A stretch of 64,000 nt of DNA, taken from assembly GCA_023313575.1 (NCBI GenBank), contig JAJTTP010000002.1:2294001-2358000 (forward strand). Direction: 5' to 3'. Made by a program: the position numbers and the translations under genes. Below are positions 36,101 through 48,184 of the stretch, piece after piece. This DNA is from Eutypella sp. D-1. Lineage: Eukaryota > Ascomycota > Sordariomycetes > Xylariales > Diatrypaceae. The notes beneath the pieces were generated by a model, which saw only the letters and a program-made list of their open reading frames with translations, had not been told where the DNA came from and did not search any database. Position 1 is the first letter of the stretch, and each line of letters begins with the position of its first letter.

Positions 36101-37098
36101 AGGCAAGGCAACCTGTGTAGGCAAGGCCAGGCAAAGGTAATTAATTAACCTAAACCTTACCTCAGAATACCTACCTAAGTACCTACCTTACAAGAGTTAT
36201 ATACTCTGTATAGGAATACCGGTCGGTATACTACGCCATAACCCATAACTACCATACCTACTTGTTTTCATACTTTGTTTCTTAACATATGTATGGAACT
36301 TTCACCAACAACCGACAAGCCTTAGCTCATTCCTTCGAGTCGTCCTCGCTATCCTGCCTGTATTCGATTACGACTACGTCCTGTCTCTTCCTTAATTATA
36401 ATTCGCCCTCTTCCCTCAAGACGATTGACAAGCTTGAGGATTAGATTATCGGAACTTTTTTTCTTTTCTGTTTTTCTTTTTCTAATTCTTTTTCTAGCTG
36501 TCCTTCTTCCTCTTTATCATAATTATTTTTGCTCATTTTCTATATTCGACCATCTCTGCCTTACTGACGTCTATTGTATGTCAGTTAGCCTCCCTTTTTG
36601 GAGTAAATATCACAAAAATCACAATTTCTCCCCCACACCCACACCCACCCACATCCACATCTACATCCACATTCTCACCACCCCCTCACCCTTATCACCA
36701 ACTTACCCTCTCCAACTCCCTTACCCCTTCTTTCTTTGCGGAAAGTCGGAAGTAGGTGCTTGGTGTAGTCTTGCTTTGGTATCGCAGCCTGTCTATTCGA
36801 CGACCCAAGTAGGCCTTATAATATAGAGAGGCCTTTTGATTCCCTGACTCGATGACGAGCAGGCTAGGTGTGGATGAATCGGAACGTGGCCCTTATAAAG
36901 GTGAAAAAAGATCGACCAAAATTTAGATCGCAGATCACCTGAAACATTATTCTTTTTTCTTTTTTTTTCTTTTTTCCTTCTTTCTTTCTCTCATACTAAT
37001 TTCCCTCTTTGTTGATTGATTAATCTGCCTTCCTCCAGCAGTACTCGAACTAAAAAATAAAGAAAAAAACCACCTTGTATACGGATTGTCGCGGCGAT
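33103..37098. other. 4.0 kb divergent intergenic
   Basis: Lies between the divergent lipin and fibronectin-III genes and should contain both promoters. Just upstream of 37099 is a long pyrimidine-rich stretch (36950-36995), common before fungal transcription starts. Near 36070-36135 there is a cluster of degenerate GGCAA repeats. No frame resembles a known family. Confidence 0.5.
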
Positions 37099-40000
37099 AT
37101 GTTATGGACGACTACGTGGCCACCGTCGTCTGTAGTCCCTACGATCCTGGTCATCTGTGCAGTTCTTGCCTGGTGGTTTACCGAGCCTAAGTCCACTCAT
37201 CTCAATCTTATCGTCCTACTCGGTTGTCTGTTATTCTATTGGGCTGTCGCCCCCGAATTAGCCCAAGAGACTCCCTTTTGGATTCTCCAAAATAGTGCCA
37301 CTCTCGCTACTGTCCTTCGCCTCGACACACTGGTGCTATATCATAGCAATATGCTCGTCACCGGTGCTGCTATCCTCTGGTATGCCACCTTCCAAGCTTT
37401 GTCCTTATCTGCCCTTGTCTATTTTTTTGCTTTGCTACCTAAGGCTAGCTTGCTGACTGTTACAATTCAGGCTGGCCCATCGCGCCTGGCAGACCCTATG
37501 GAAGCCCGTCCCCGAACTCATAGGAATCCTTGGTGTCGATGTTCCCGACCCGCCCGACGTCTCTCTCGCCGGAATCCGTGCTGACGCTGCTACTCTGAAC
37601 TGGACCCGCCCTCATCCCAACCGCCCTGTCGCAAGGTTTTTAATACAAGTCAATGGAGTCAATGGTGAGTTAGATGGTTGGGGAGAGGAAGAGTTTTTTT
37701 AAGGAGTGGCAATTGACCAATTACGCCCTGCAGTCGGAGAGTCGGCCAACCAGGAAACTGCTATAACTGTGACCGGTCTCAAACCGAACCACTTCTACAA
37801 TATTCGAGTCATTGCCGTCGGGTACAATAACTTCCAGGCCGGGAGTCGAGTTATACGTCTGCGCACTTATGCTAGAGATGGCCGCCCTCAGCTAGGAGAT
37901 GGGCGCATGCCATCCAACTTCGTCCCCGACGAGCAGAGCCAGGCTACGGCCACCGACACCGTAGACGAGGATGGCGTTTCGAGAAGTCCAGCCGCTGGTG
38001 TTGAAACCGCTACTATACCCGAAGCGTCCACTCCGCTCACGCGAGAGCCGAGCGTCTCGAATCCTCCCCGACGAAATACCCTAACCCGCAAGCATTCGCC
38101 ATCAACTACGAGCATAGATAAATCTGTCAAGGAGACGCTCAGCAATAACCCGCAGGAATCATTGCAGGAACTGGGAGAAAAATTCCAGAGCATACGGAAG
38201 GAGATCGATGAGACGCAAGCACAAATCTCTAAGGACGAGGCCGAGCATAAGCAAATGATGGACGAGCTTGCGGAAGAAAAGAAGCAGAAGAGAAGACTAC
38301 AGAAAGAGAAGGATGACACGACCGAGAAGCTGAAGAGAGAGATGGGCTCCACCGACAGAGCGATGAGGAGCGCGCTCCAGCGAAAGGCACAGAAGGAGAA
38401 GCTGCTCCGCGAAAAGCAGAACGAACGTAAGAAGTTGGAGGACGACATCGCGAAATGGGACAAAGATATAGCGTCGATGCAAAAGCGTCAGGCCTGCTTT
38501 GAAAAAGAGAAGGCAGCACTGCAAGCAAGCAGAGAGGCCCAAGCCGAGGAACTCCGAACTGAGATTGCGCTGTTGCAGGCCAGTTGTGCCCAGGAAGAGG
38601 CGGAATTGAAAGAAAAGAGTAAAGTACTCAAGGAGGCTGAGGAACAACGCAAGAAACTTCCGGGTGGGGAGGAGAGTGAGGAATGGCGTGAATCGGAACG
38701 TCAACTTAAAAGAGACTGGGAGATTCGTGCTAGGGACCTCCAGCGTCGCCTGTTGGCTAGTAACAGAAGGCTACAGATGGCCAGCGAGTATGAACGCGTG
38801 TTGAAGGCCCAACATACGGCGGCGCAGGCGACCGGTCTTCCGTTCATGTTTAACGACACCAATGCGACTGGGGCCGAGTTTGATCCAGGAACGCAGAATC
38901 AGCTAAAACGCCGAAGCCGCACCAGTAACTCTCTGAGTAATACCGTGGTACCCTCGCCCTCCCCGGGCTATTCGGCGGTAGACAGGGGTTATCAGATGCC
39001 TCCGAGCTTCGGCCCCGCTCGGGCCCCTCCGGCGCCCCCTCCCGGGTTTGCCCCGGGCCCGTTTATTGACCACTCCGCCGATTTCGCTGGGCCCATGGAC
39101 GAGGAAGGCATTCGCGCACTTACTGCAGGCGCGCCTTTGAGTCCTACTGCCACGTCGCTCTTACCTGCCGGTATGCTCGACCTGCTCGACGATGAGGAAC
39201 TGTCCAGTTCCAACTCCCGGCCGGGTCGTCACGGTGCCATTGGGCAGGAAATGTTTCCGGAAAACGACCCTCAGTCCCCAGTATCATCGGGAAGATCTAT
39301 GAGCATCATGTCTAGTCCACACGGATCTGCTCAGCATTTACCTTACGCGCAATTTCCTGGGGAAGCCGGCGACCGTCGCTCCTTCAGGGATTCCCGAGGA
39401 GACTTCGGTTCTGCCTCGTCGCCGATCGCCCCGCCAACTCAGACCAGCAGCCGACGCACATTTTTGCCCTGGCTCCACCGGGCCTCCAAGGCCGCTGAGG
39501 AGCCCCCCGCGTTAGGCACTTTGAAAGCTGCCCAGAGCCATTCATTTCCCCGCCAGACGGGCGAGGCGGAACCGATGCATAACAAGCGACGAATTAGTTT
39601 ATCGGGCGGTTGGAATATGTTTCAGCGCGGCGGCGCCGGCGCGGCTCCCACGGCACCAGACGCCTCCTACGCCAGCCCGACAACTAATCCTTTCGGGTTT
39701 GGTGTGCACAAGAATGAGAGTGGCTTGCTTTCCGACCGCGATCCTGCTAGCCCCAGGCCGGTGTCCATCGCCTCATCAGAGATGCCTCGGCCATCGACAG
39801 ACAGTGGGTCTATCTGGGGAAGAATGGCGCACCCCAACAGAATCTGGTCTGCAGAAGAACACCCGTGGGCACCGAAAACTGCGTCTCGAAGACCGTCGAT
39901 TCACGGGTCTCCCTCGGCGCTGAAGACCACCTTGGCCGACGCAGATGACGAGATCCTCGACGAATTCGAACTCATGCATGCGTCCCCGAGCCAGGTCGGA

Positions 40001-40882
40001 GTCATCGGCACAAAGCCGTCGACGGCTAAAAGCCTCAGCCAACGCCTTAATCCGGCGGCGCCGAGCTTTATGGGCGGCATCTTCCGCGCCAGGCCTGATA
40101 AGGTCAGGGACGCGAGCAAGGAGACCAGGGAAGCGAGCAAGGAGACCAGGGAAGCGAAGGACAGACTGAAAGGAGGTCGGCCCAGGCAGCCTAAGGAGTC
40201 TAAAGAACGAGAGTCCCAGTCCCGGGCCTCTATGAGCACGGTGTCCGAGGCGCCCACGGCGTCGGTGGAGGAGTCGCCGTCGGAGCCGCGCCATTCCCGC
40301 GACGCGTATTCGCTGCACACGCCCTCGATCGCGGAGTCCCGCGAATCCTTCGGTCTGGAGCGGTCGCCGTCCACGACGCCCTCGGAGTCGGCCGCCGCCG
40401 CCGCCGCGCTCTTCGAGTCGAGGGAGGAGGCGAGCGGGTTCAAGAAGCTGCTGCGCAAGGGCAGCTCGTCCAAATTCAGCCTCTCGTCAGTGCGCGGCCT
40501 GGGAAGCGGTAAGAAGGGTCCCAGCAGCGTGACGCACTCGGACCGGAACGTCTCGCTAGACCGCACCAGCCTCGACGAGGCGGCCGAAGAGGAGCTCAGC
40601 TACACCAACACCAACACCAACCCGCAAGCGCTCGGTCGGAGCTACGACAGTGTGGGTAGTAGCCCGTATCTTGGTCCGATGACCGGCACTAGCACCAGCG
40701 CTGCCGGTGGGAAGCCGCCCGCTAAGGACAAGGGCGTCAACTGGGGCCGGTTCTCGATGAAGAGGAAGCCGGGTAAGGAGAAAGAGAAGGAGAGCTTGGA
40801 CCTAGATCGCAGCCAAAGCCAGATCCAGGGTTTACCCCCCGCTGCGGCGGCGACGTCGCCGAATGGCAGCGGTGATAAGTGA
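37099..40882 (+). CDS. Membrane-anchored fibronectin III / coiled-coil protein
   Basis: Three exons, 37099-37379, 37471-37664 and 37734-40882, join in frame (donors GTATGC and GTGAGT) to 1207 residues. Start is the ATG of MLWTTTWPPSS. Two or three hydrophobic helices occupy residues 10-105 (VVPTILVICAVLAWWF, LNLIVLLGCLLFYWAV, MLVTGAAILWLAHRAW). One fibronectin type III domain follows (about 120-210: PDPPDVSLAGIRADAATLNW, FLIQVNGVNVGES, ITVTGLKPNHFYNIRVIAVG). A charged coiled coil (about 300-480) and a long Ser/Pro/Arg-rich tail with short basic repeats complete it. I know similar fungal proteins as unnamed FN3 proteins. The order suggests a membrane scaffold with a cytoplasmic coil, but topology is inferred and no function can be assigned. 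Confidence 0.88.
40112..40153 (+). repeat. 21-bp in-frame tandem duplication
   Basis: GCGAGCAAGGAGACCAGGGAA is present twice in the FN3 gene, giving ASKETREASKETRE. It keeps the frame, so it changes tail length only. Confidence 0.9.
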
Positions 40883-42495
40883 AAACGCCAGCCTGTCCAG
40901 CAACCATCTCCCTTCCCTTGTCTTCACCTCCTCCTCACTTTGCATGAGGCCACGCCAGAGACGCACGATCAGAGAGAGACCTGGGATCCGGAACTTTCGG
41001 TATTGGGTCGTTTTTATAACGTGCCCCTATCACTTACGTATACGTGGGGATGGGGGGCTGTAACTGTTATAGGACATAGCCATAACCATACGAGTTCAAG
41101 TAGTACGAGTACGAGTACGAGTAGCGGATTAGGGTAGCCAAAAAAAACAATTCTATCAGCTATTCATTCATGTTTGTCACGTCATAATCGATTACAGTCT
41201 TATATACCTGATATCTTGAGTGATGGGACGGGATGGGATGCGGTAATGTTGCTGTGCTGTATTACATGTAACGCGTTGGGAACTTCCCGACCTTCAATGC
41301 TCTATCTCTATACCCAAGGAGGAGTAGGTAGGTAGGTTGTCCTGTTCTTATAGGTAGCGTAGCCCCTATACCATCCGGTCAACTGTATACTTCCTAACGG
41401 AGAAGGGGTGGCGGCAGAACCTCTCCTACCTTACTTATGTAATTGCAACAGGGGCCCACCTCACTCGAGTTCGAGTATCTGATTGGTGGGTTATAAGCTG
41501 CAGGGCAAGAGAGCTCCGATCCAGCCGTAGCCCCGCTGTGTGCTAGGGGGAAGATTCGCTTAGATGCATACATACGCTGCAAATTAGGAGAAAACAACTG
41601 CCTGTGCTTATTGGCAGGATCCCAATAATACCAAGTGGTCACTGTACGATAGTAAACACTCAATATTTGTAGGGATCTCTGCATAGGTATATTGAAAAGG
41701 GAAGAATGGGATCTATCTGTGCGATCTATTCTATCTATTGATATACCCAGATGGTGTGATAACCTTAGGCATTACCGCAAACGGTAAGGCGTGTAATCAT
41801 ATATTCTGAGGAACCACATGCCCACTGTACGGACTGAAGTAAAATATATATCTGTACGCGGGAGTTACTAACTAACGGATAATGAGACAACGTACGATAC
41901 GGGTAGAATGGACTTATTTTAGTGCTGCATGGAGTCTGCCACTGTGGCTGGCACCCCACAAACTACGCTCGGTACAAGCATATGCACGATAATTGAAATT
42001 TATGGTTTACGATAGGAAAATAATCGCCCGGGCCGGAACGAGCGAGCGAGCGAGCAAACAAAACCACCTTCACCGGAGATCACCACCACCACCACCAATC
42101 CACAGCACAAACATAGGGAATTATAAAGAAAAGCACATAGACGCGGGTGGTGTTTTTTCTTGTATAGGATTCCCGGCACGGCATTTTCTACTGATCTCTC
42201 TCTCCCACACGCATCGCTCTACCCAATTGCGAGAATTAAACAGAAAACGTTCAACGGCTTTATAACCCGATCCGATCGGATCCGAACCCGAACTCGCCCC
42301 CAGAACCCGTGCTTGCTTCGCTTGTTAAGCAGTGGAATTTTTTACCGATTTACCTTGGACGACGATCGGATTGCGCCGGAGGAGAACAAGAAAAACAAGA
42401 GAGCAAGAGAGGAGGGCGAAAAGACCAAAGGAAGAGGGAGGGTCGTATACTGTGGGACAGATAGGAGGAGGGCCTTCAAACCGCTTTCGCCCCCG
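40883..42495. other. Intergenic FN3 - CMC1
   Basis: 3' flank of the FN3 gene and promoter of CMC1. It contains an ACGAGT hexamer repeat near 41099-41121 and GATCCGATCGGATCCGA palindromic sequence near 42271-42288. No gene seen. Confidence 0.55.
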
Positions 42496-43333
42496 ATGGC
42501 CGCGACGATGGCGCCACCACAGACTACACAGCGCACGGAAGCGCCGACGACGACCATTACCACAAATACCAGCCGCGGCAGCAGTAATAGTAGCAGTAGT
42601 AGTAGTAAACATGGAGGCGCCACCGCCGAGACGCCGGAGCGCTTGCCCATGCCCTCGCGGAACCCGCTACCCCTCTCGGCAAGCCAGGAGGCCCAGGTCC
42701 GGGAGATCTTCAACGCCCGCGTGAGGGAAAAGTGCGCGGACGATATCAAGGGTATGTTTTGGACCCCTCCCCCAAGACCATGGCATGAGCAGGTCGTATG
42801 ATACACCTATTGTCACCCTGCTCAAGGCCTTCTTTCTATGAGTGACGGAGGAGAAGGGACACAGAGGAGAAGAGAAAGGGGGTGGAGTGGGAGGGAGGGA
42901 GAGACAGAAAGAGAGGAAAGAGAGAGCACCATCGGCTAACAAGGGACACACCCACACAACAGCATTCGCAGACTGCGCGCAAGGGCGACTGCTGAGCATC
43001 CCGTTCGCGTGTCGGGCGCTCTCGAACGCGATGAACAGCTGCATGGCGGCGCACGCGACGGCGGCGGAGCACGACCGGGCGCGCGAGGACTGGTTCGCCG
43101 CGCGCGCCGAGCGCGCCCGCGAGCGTAACCGCCGCGAGCGCCGCAAACTCGAGCAGGAGGCGTTTCACCGTGACTGGTGGGGCCTACCCCCCCGCGACCC
43201 CGATGAAGTCCGCCGTGAGCTCGAGAAGCTCGATCGCGCTGAGCGCGTTGGCGGCCTGACCAGGAGACCCCATCCTCCTGCGCCGGGGACGTCGGCGGAG
43301 GGGAGGGGGGAAAGGGGGAAGGAGGGTCGGTGA
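42496..43333 (+). CDS. CMC1: Mitochondrial twin CX9C protein, COX assembly CMC1 type
   Basis: Two exons, 42496-42751 and 42963-43333 (donor GTATGT, phase 1), give 208 residues. After a Ser/Thr-rich N-terminus comes the conserved block PLSASQEAQVREIFNARVRE, and the splice restores the first CX9C (CADDIKAFADC). The second CX9C is CRALSNAMNSC. A charged helix (EHDRAREDWFAARAERARER) and WWGLPPRDPDEV follow, both typical of the Cmc1 group of filamentous fungi. Such proteins are oxidised by Mia40 in the intermembrane space and help cytochrome c oxidase assembly, Cmc1 by stabilising Cox1. The N-terminal 60 residues are low complexity, so the exact start is uncertain; 42496 is the first ATG after the in-frame basic leader. 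Confidence 0.92.
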
Positions 43334-45041
43334 TGATGCATGCATGGTTATATATGAGACGGAATGATTATATAAGAAGAAAAACGTAAAGTCTGCATAT
43401 TCGTGTGGCGTTCTGTATGGTTTTGTTGTTGTTGGGAATGGGGCGTATAGAGACAGAGCATCTGGTTTCTTGGAAAAGAGAGGGGCGGCGGGTGGGTGGT
43501 CCAGGACCTTACTACTTATCCTACATGAACCCTCAACTCTCACATCCCTCCCCAATCCCCCTACTGTGTGTATATCATGCCAAACTCTATCACCCCTGCG
43601 AGACGTCGTTGTCGTGAGCGTTGAATGAATTGTATCATAATGGAATGTCCATTTCTCTACGTACAAATGCCTCCTCCGTATATAGTAGTGGGTTGTCGAG
43701 AGAGCACACATCTAGTGTCCTTGGCTAGTCGTCCAGCCTTATTGGATACACGCCGGATCTGCCATAGCCCCCGGGCCAAAACCATGAGTGCGAACGTTGC
43801 ACTGTCGATTCGACCTCGATGGGGAAAAAATCGGTTGATTACTTATTGCCCCTGTTGTTCATGGCTTCAATAATAGTTCATAACTAGTATTGGATATGAT
43901 CCTAGCTAGGAATGCCCCCGTGTCCTTCCACGCATTCCGAACCGGATTCCATATAGGGATCTAATTAGACGAATCTCCCCCCCCCCCCCACAACCCTGAT
44001 CACACCGACCCATCTACCTACACCATAGCCCAGAATTCAAAGGGGTGGCGGAGTGTAGTTAGATCTAAGTAGGTTATAGTCTGGTAACAAATACCCAACG
44101 CCAGCTCCGACTCGACTGTCGTGAACGTCAGTTTTGAGAGCCAAATTCCCACGCATCGTGTGCAGCACCAGTGATCACCTGTTCCCTGCTGACACTTCCG
44201 AAATGTCGGTAGGTAGGTAGAATCGAGCAAAGATTTTTTTAGAAGACGGTTAGGCTAGCCCTACTTGATATGTATTCAACAGACTTGAACCAGCAAGCTA
44301 AACTCCCAACTTGGGTGTTGAGAGTCAGATTGTGGGTGCTCTTATAGGGTCTACGTATCTACGTAGCAAGGGCGTTGCAAAGACACTAATACGGATGGCA
44401 TATAAACGGTTCAAGCTTTCGTTGTTACTCATGCCGTACCGGTACCCAGGCGGGACGGGTATCTGTTGACGGAATGGTGTCTGGATTTGAACTGAAGCCC
44501 GTGGTGGCCGGGGACCGGGTTCAGCCGCAGGCTCGGCGCACAAATGATATGCCTCTGCGGTTTCAAACCGTCGCCGCACTCCAGCAAGAGCGTGCGCCGG
44601 TGCTATGCGTGCGGCACACGAACAGCTCTGTCTATCAAATATCCGCTGAATGGCACGGGCTTCCGGTGCGAGAGACCCCTAACCTATGGAGACTGGGGGC
44701 TGTCCTGCTCTTCTGGCTTAAGTAATCCTTCCTATGCTAATGGGCCCACTATAGGGGCTTATATATGCCCAACAGTGTACACTTTACGATAAGGATGAGA
44801 TGTCACGCTATAAATATCGGTCTTACTTTAATAGAGAATGAAAAGAAAATGAAATAAATTTTATAAAGATTTACGAACACGTTCTGGTCCTGAGTTCTAT
44901 TCGATAATAAGCTAAACGGGCATCCGCCCCGACGTGCATGACTTATTGGAACTATTACAACCTCGGAAGGGCTCCTTTGCGCCCCATCTGAGGCCTAGAG
45001 CTTCACTTGTTATGATACGCATCCCACTCACCTGCTATATT
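43334..45041. other. Intergenic
   Basis: 3' flanks of CMC1 and of the small basic protein gene. A 13-C tract lies at 43977-43989. Frames near 44325-44792 overlap on both strands, and none has a family I recognise. Confidence 0.5.
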
Positions 45042-45431
45042 CTAGAAGAACACCGGGCGCCGTCGCCGCCGAGAACTCATCGGGAGCCTGAAACATGTCG
45101 CCTTACTAGCCGAGCTCGCGGGTGTCTTCGAGGACCGGAAGTCTCCCTGGGGCTGCGGCGGACGTGTGTACGGCTCCCCGGTTTCCAAGCTTATAGGGGT
45201 CTCACTAAACTTTACCGTCTTCTTCCTCGGGGTATCGGCCGCTGAGAGGTCCTCCTCTTCGTTGGTTAGCTGAGGTTCTGCCGGCGTTTTGGAGGCGCCG
45301 CTGATGTCTGACATTATCTTGGCGAAGGTCTTCGACGGCGCGGATGGTTGAGGGGCCTTCTCCCTTGACGGCTTCAGAATTCCTTTGCCCGTAAAAGGAA
45401 CATTCTTCTTACCTTTTGGGTGGATTTTCAT
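45042..45431 (-). CDS. Small basic hypothetical protein with an RVxF-like motif
   Basis: A 129-residue single-exon frame beginning MKIHPKGKKNVPFTGKGILK. It is Lys/Ser/Pro-rich and mostly disordered in appearance. Visible elements are GILKPSREKA, SKTFAKIMSDIS (a possible short helix) and RKKTVKFSETP. The last fits the [RK]-x-V-x-F pattern of protein phosphatase 1 docking motifs, which is suggestive only. It ends in RRRRRPVFF. I do not recognise the family. The codon pattern looks coding (continuous, with no low-complexity nucleotide repeats), but it could be a terminal fragment of a larger gene. Confidence 0.45.
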   Translation of the reverse strand: MKIHPKGKKNVPFTGKGILKPSREKAPQPSAPSKTFAKIMSDISGASKTPAEPQLTNEEEDLSAADTPRKKTVKFSETPISLETGEPYTRPPQPQGDFRSSKTPASSASKATCFRLPMSSRRRRRPVFF

Positions 45432-46072
45432 GGTTGAACGTATTAGTTAAAAATATTAGGGGGCCAATATCGAGGACGAATCTGAGACTGGACTAATTAG
45501 ACCCCTAATTAGAGAGATAGAAATGTGTTCGGGGAGGTGATTAATTATGTGGCTTCTGTCGAGGAACTTGCGATTTAAATGGATCCGCCGCTCCGTTGAT
45601 GAAAGCCATTGTTCATTGTTCTAGTAGAAGAACAATCCTTTTGTCGCTGGTCATCCCCCCTTGGACATTAGTTATATGTTTTCTTTTTGACGTGCTAACT
45701 ATAGGGTTTTTCTTGTTCAACGTATAAATGAACAATTCTGTTTCACTAGTGCCCTCAGCTTACAGAAGAATAAAGTACTAGAGTAAAATAAAGGGTCATT
45801 GTATGTGTTTTGTTCTTTTTTTGTTTTTTGACCTACGTAGGGTTCCGCGCGCCGGGGGGGGGGGGGGGGGGGTTGGGACGCTTGTGGTTGACGAAATCTT
45901 TTGGTCGCTGGACACATATCTCCCAAATTCCAAATAAGAAAGCAACTTAGTACTACGTATTAACGTTCGGCCAACCGGTAAAGTAAGGAAGATGACATGC
46001 CTTGTACTATTTAAGCCTTGTTCTTGTATATAATAGCTAGAAAAAGAGACTGTTCTAACCCTATTCACTCCT
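45432..46072. other. Intergenic with 19-G tract
   Basis: Contains a 19-G homopolymer at 45854-45872 and AT-rich sequence. It holds the promoter side of the small basic gene and borders the polyketide synthase remnant. No gene seen. Confidence 0.55.
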
Positions 46073-46357
46073 TCAGAAGCCACTGGCTGCAGCGGCCTCT
46101 CCTGCTACGGTCTCTAGCAATTTGTTCCCCAGCAGGTGGAAGACCTGCACGTCCACGCCTATTTCTCGACCGAACCAATTCTTCACATCAATGGCGACGA
46201 GAGAATCCATGCCGTAAGTATGGACAGGTTGCAACACGTCTAGTTCTGATTGTTTTTTCAAGCTCAGGATGTGAGCTGCCCTGGACTAAAACCACTTTGA
46301 CACGAGACCCTCGGCTTCCTCGTCTGATTCTGCCTGCTTTAGCATGGTCGCATGATC
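46073..46357 (-). pseudogene. C-terminal acyl-carrier domain remnant of a polyketide synthase
   Basis: Reading 46357 down to 46073, the frame gives DHATMLKQAESDEEAEGLVS, KWF, a TAG stop (46288-46286), then SRAAHILSLKKQSELDVLQ and PVHTYGMDSLVAIDVKNWF. The GMDSLVA Ser is the phosphopantetheine attachment site of carrier domains, and the surrounding YGMDSLVAIDVKNWF is the signature of fungal highly reducing polyketide synthases, which end in this domain. The frame closes naturally at GEAAAASGF. The rest of the megasynthase, normally over 2000 residues, is absent from the adjacent sequence, so this is a truncated, stop-containing relic. A spliced alternative avoiding the stop would not restore the missing domains. 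Confidence 0.8.
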
Positions 46358-46889
46358 TATAGTGTTACAAACCACTCATTACAGGATAATAACCAAGAGA
46401 TCTTGATAAAATGTAGAATACCTAAACGGTCGGACGGTTTCGATGGGCTGCTAGAAGATGGGCGCGTGTTATAGTTAATTTATGCAAAGAGCCTGTAAGT
46501 AGGCTTGATCCCAAACGCCTCCTTCATGCCTGCAGCCTTGCTGCCTCCCACATCATTTCCGTACGGGGTCAGAAGGATCTTGTCTAGTTTGTGAAACGAA
46601 GGAAATTACTGCGGTCAATATAAATGTGAATGTAACACATGGCTCTACAGAGTGTACATGTGGCAATCACTGGGCAGTAGTTATACGTGCCCCCAGACAT
46701 GCATTACCGGCTCCCAGACCCGTTGGGGGCCAAGCGACTAGTCACTATGCGCGGCATTGTCTTTGCTCATTTATACCGTCACCCACGCCCATCTTAGAGT
46801 ACATAAAGCGAGCCCAACACGGAGATCTGTTGGTAGCACTCCTGTATTTTCCATCCTTTCATCTTGTCCTTCAGCACATCAATTTCACC
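46358..46889. other. Intergenic between PKS relic and hydrolase
   Basis: Probably holds the promoter of the alpha/beta hydrolase. The frame upstream of the hydrolase ATG is open but shows no conserved sequence. I could not identify further synthase domains here. Confidence 0.45.
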
Positions 46890-47663
46890 ATGGCCCACGA
46901 AATCAAGCCAACGATTTTCATTATTCACGGAGGATGGCACGTCCCCGAGAGTTATACCAAACTTATCGGTGCCCTCGAGTCCCAAGGTTACGAGGTTCAT
47001 CTGCCACGGCTCCCATCAACCAATGGCTCTAGGCCTCCCAACGCTGACCTATCCACTGACACTCTCCTGGTCCGCAACTACGTCGAAAGTTTGATCAAGG
47101 CGGGGCGCACTGTTGTGGCCATCATGCATTCTTATGGTGGCCATGTAGGGTCAAATGCTCTTCATGGGCTTGGTGTCGACGCTCGTCGCGGCCAAGGCTT
47201 GCCAGGTGGCGTGTCTCATCTGATATACATGACTGGATATGCCGTCCCAGAAGGCGTTGCTCTGATGGACAAAGTCAAGGAACATGGGAACGAGGATCTG
47301 GTACCTATTGTTTTCGACTTCGCCGAGGATAACAGCTGTCTTTTTCGCGACCCGAAAGGACTAATGGTCGGGCCCGGCCTCGACGACAAGGAGACCGAGG
47401 ACTACGTGGGCACATTCGTCCGTTGGAACGGAACGTGCATGTACCAAGCCAGTCAGCATGCTGCTTGGCGTGATATCCCCACCTCGTACATCTACACCAC
47501 CCTCGATACGACCGTACCATTAAACTATCAGAAGGCTATGGTTGAGGGACTCGAGAAGGCTGGACGAAGTGTGCGGGAATTCGAGCTAGCCACTGGGCAT
47601 TGTCCCAATGTGACGGCTACAGACGGTGTGGTGGATGCCATCAACAAGGTCATTATTGGATAA
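46890..47663 (+). CDS. Alpha/beta hydrolase, polyketide-cluster type
   Basis: A single exon of 257 residues from the ATG in CACCATGGCC; the open frame extends upstream, but only MAHEIKPTIFIIHGGWHVPE on looks like the family. The oxyanion segment is HGGWH and the nucleophile elbow is MHSYGGH (Ser81). The acid is probably Asp206 in TTLDTTVP and the base His237 in ATGHCPNVT, so the triad is complete. Relatives in fungi release or edit polyketide and salicylate-type esters and often sit beside polyketide synthases. The next genes on either side are a synthase relic and an O-methyltransferase, which supports a biosynthetic role; the actual substrate cannot be told. The gene shows no damage. Confidence 0.88.
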   Translation: MAHEIKPTIFIIHGGWHVPESYTKLIGALESQGYEVHLPRLPSTNGSRPPNADLSTDTLLVRNYVESLIKAGRTVVAIMHSYGGHVGSNALHGLGVDARRGQGLPGGVSHLIYMTGYAVPEGVALMDKVKEHGNEDLVPIVFDFAEDNSCLFRDPKGLMVGPGLDDKETEDYVGTFVRWNGTCMYQASQHAAWRDIPTSYIYTTLDTTVPLNYQKAMVEGLEKAGRSVREFELATGHCPNVTATDGVVDAINKVIIG

Positions 47664-48184
47664 CGTGTTACACCATTCTCGCTTCAAAGCAAGGGTAATG
47701 TGCTCATAAAATAGTTATAATATACCGAACGTACGGTCAGCATCCGTCAGGGTGGGAAGGGATACACCCCCATGCCAGTCACATATGGGCCCCTTACCCT
47801 ACCAACTACTTATTCTACCCCTTGTCACCTATATATTCCGAGTAACTAGGATCGACAGACTACGTATCTGCTGCTGGGGTGCGGTATAGTATGTGGTAGG
47901 GCTGTGCATACACCCCGCACCTATTCCTAGGCACCCTGCTACTCACCAGGTAGACCAGGTCAGGGGCCAGGGCCTCTTTCGTTCATCATTTCCCCACCAT
48001 ATACGGCTTCATCTGCAAGGGCTAGTTCGTGTTAAAGCTTGATAGCGTGGCACTGATCAACAAACCGTTCCATAAGATGAGGATTATGCTGGGTTATTTG
48101 AAGATGACAATACAGAGAAAGAGTCATGCCTCTTCAGCTATGGACTGACGACGAGAGAAAGCGGCACTCCCACTAACTTTCTAC
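47664..48184. other. Convergent intergenic hydrolase - methyltransferase
   Basis: 3' flanks of two converging genes; nothing further seen. Confidence 0.55.

Noticed and set aside
39776..40566. Minus-strand frames of 180-220 codons
   Set aside because: Antisense shadows of the FN3 gene.
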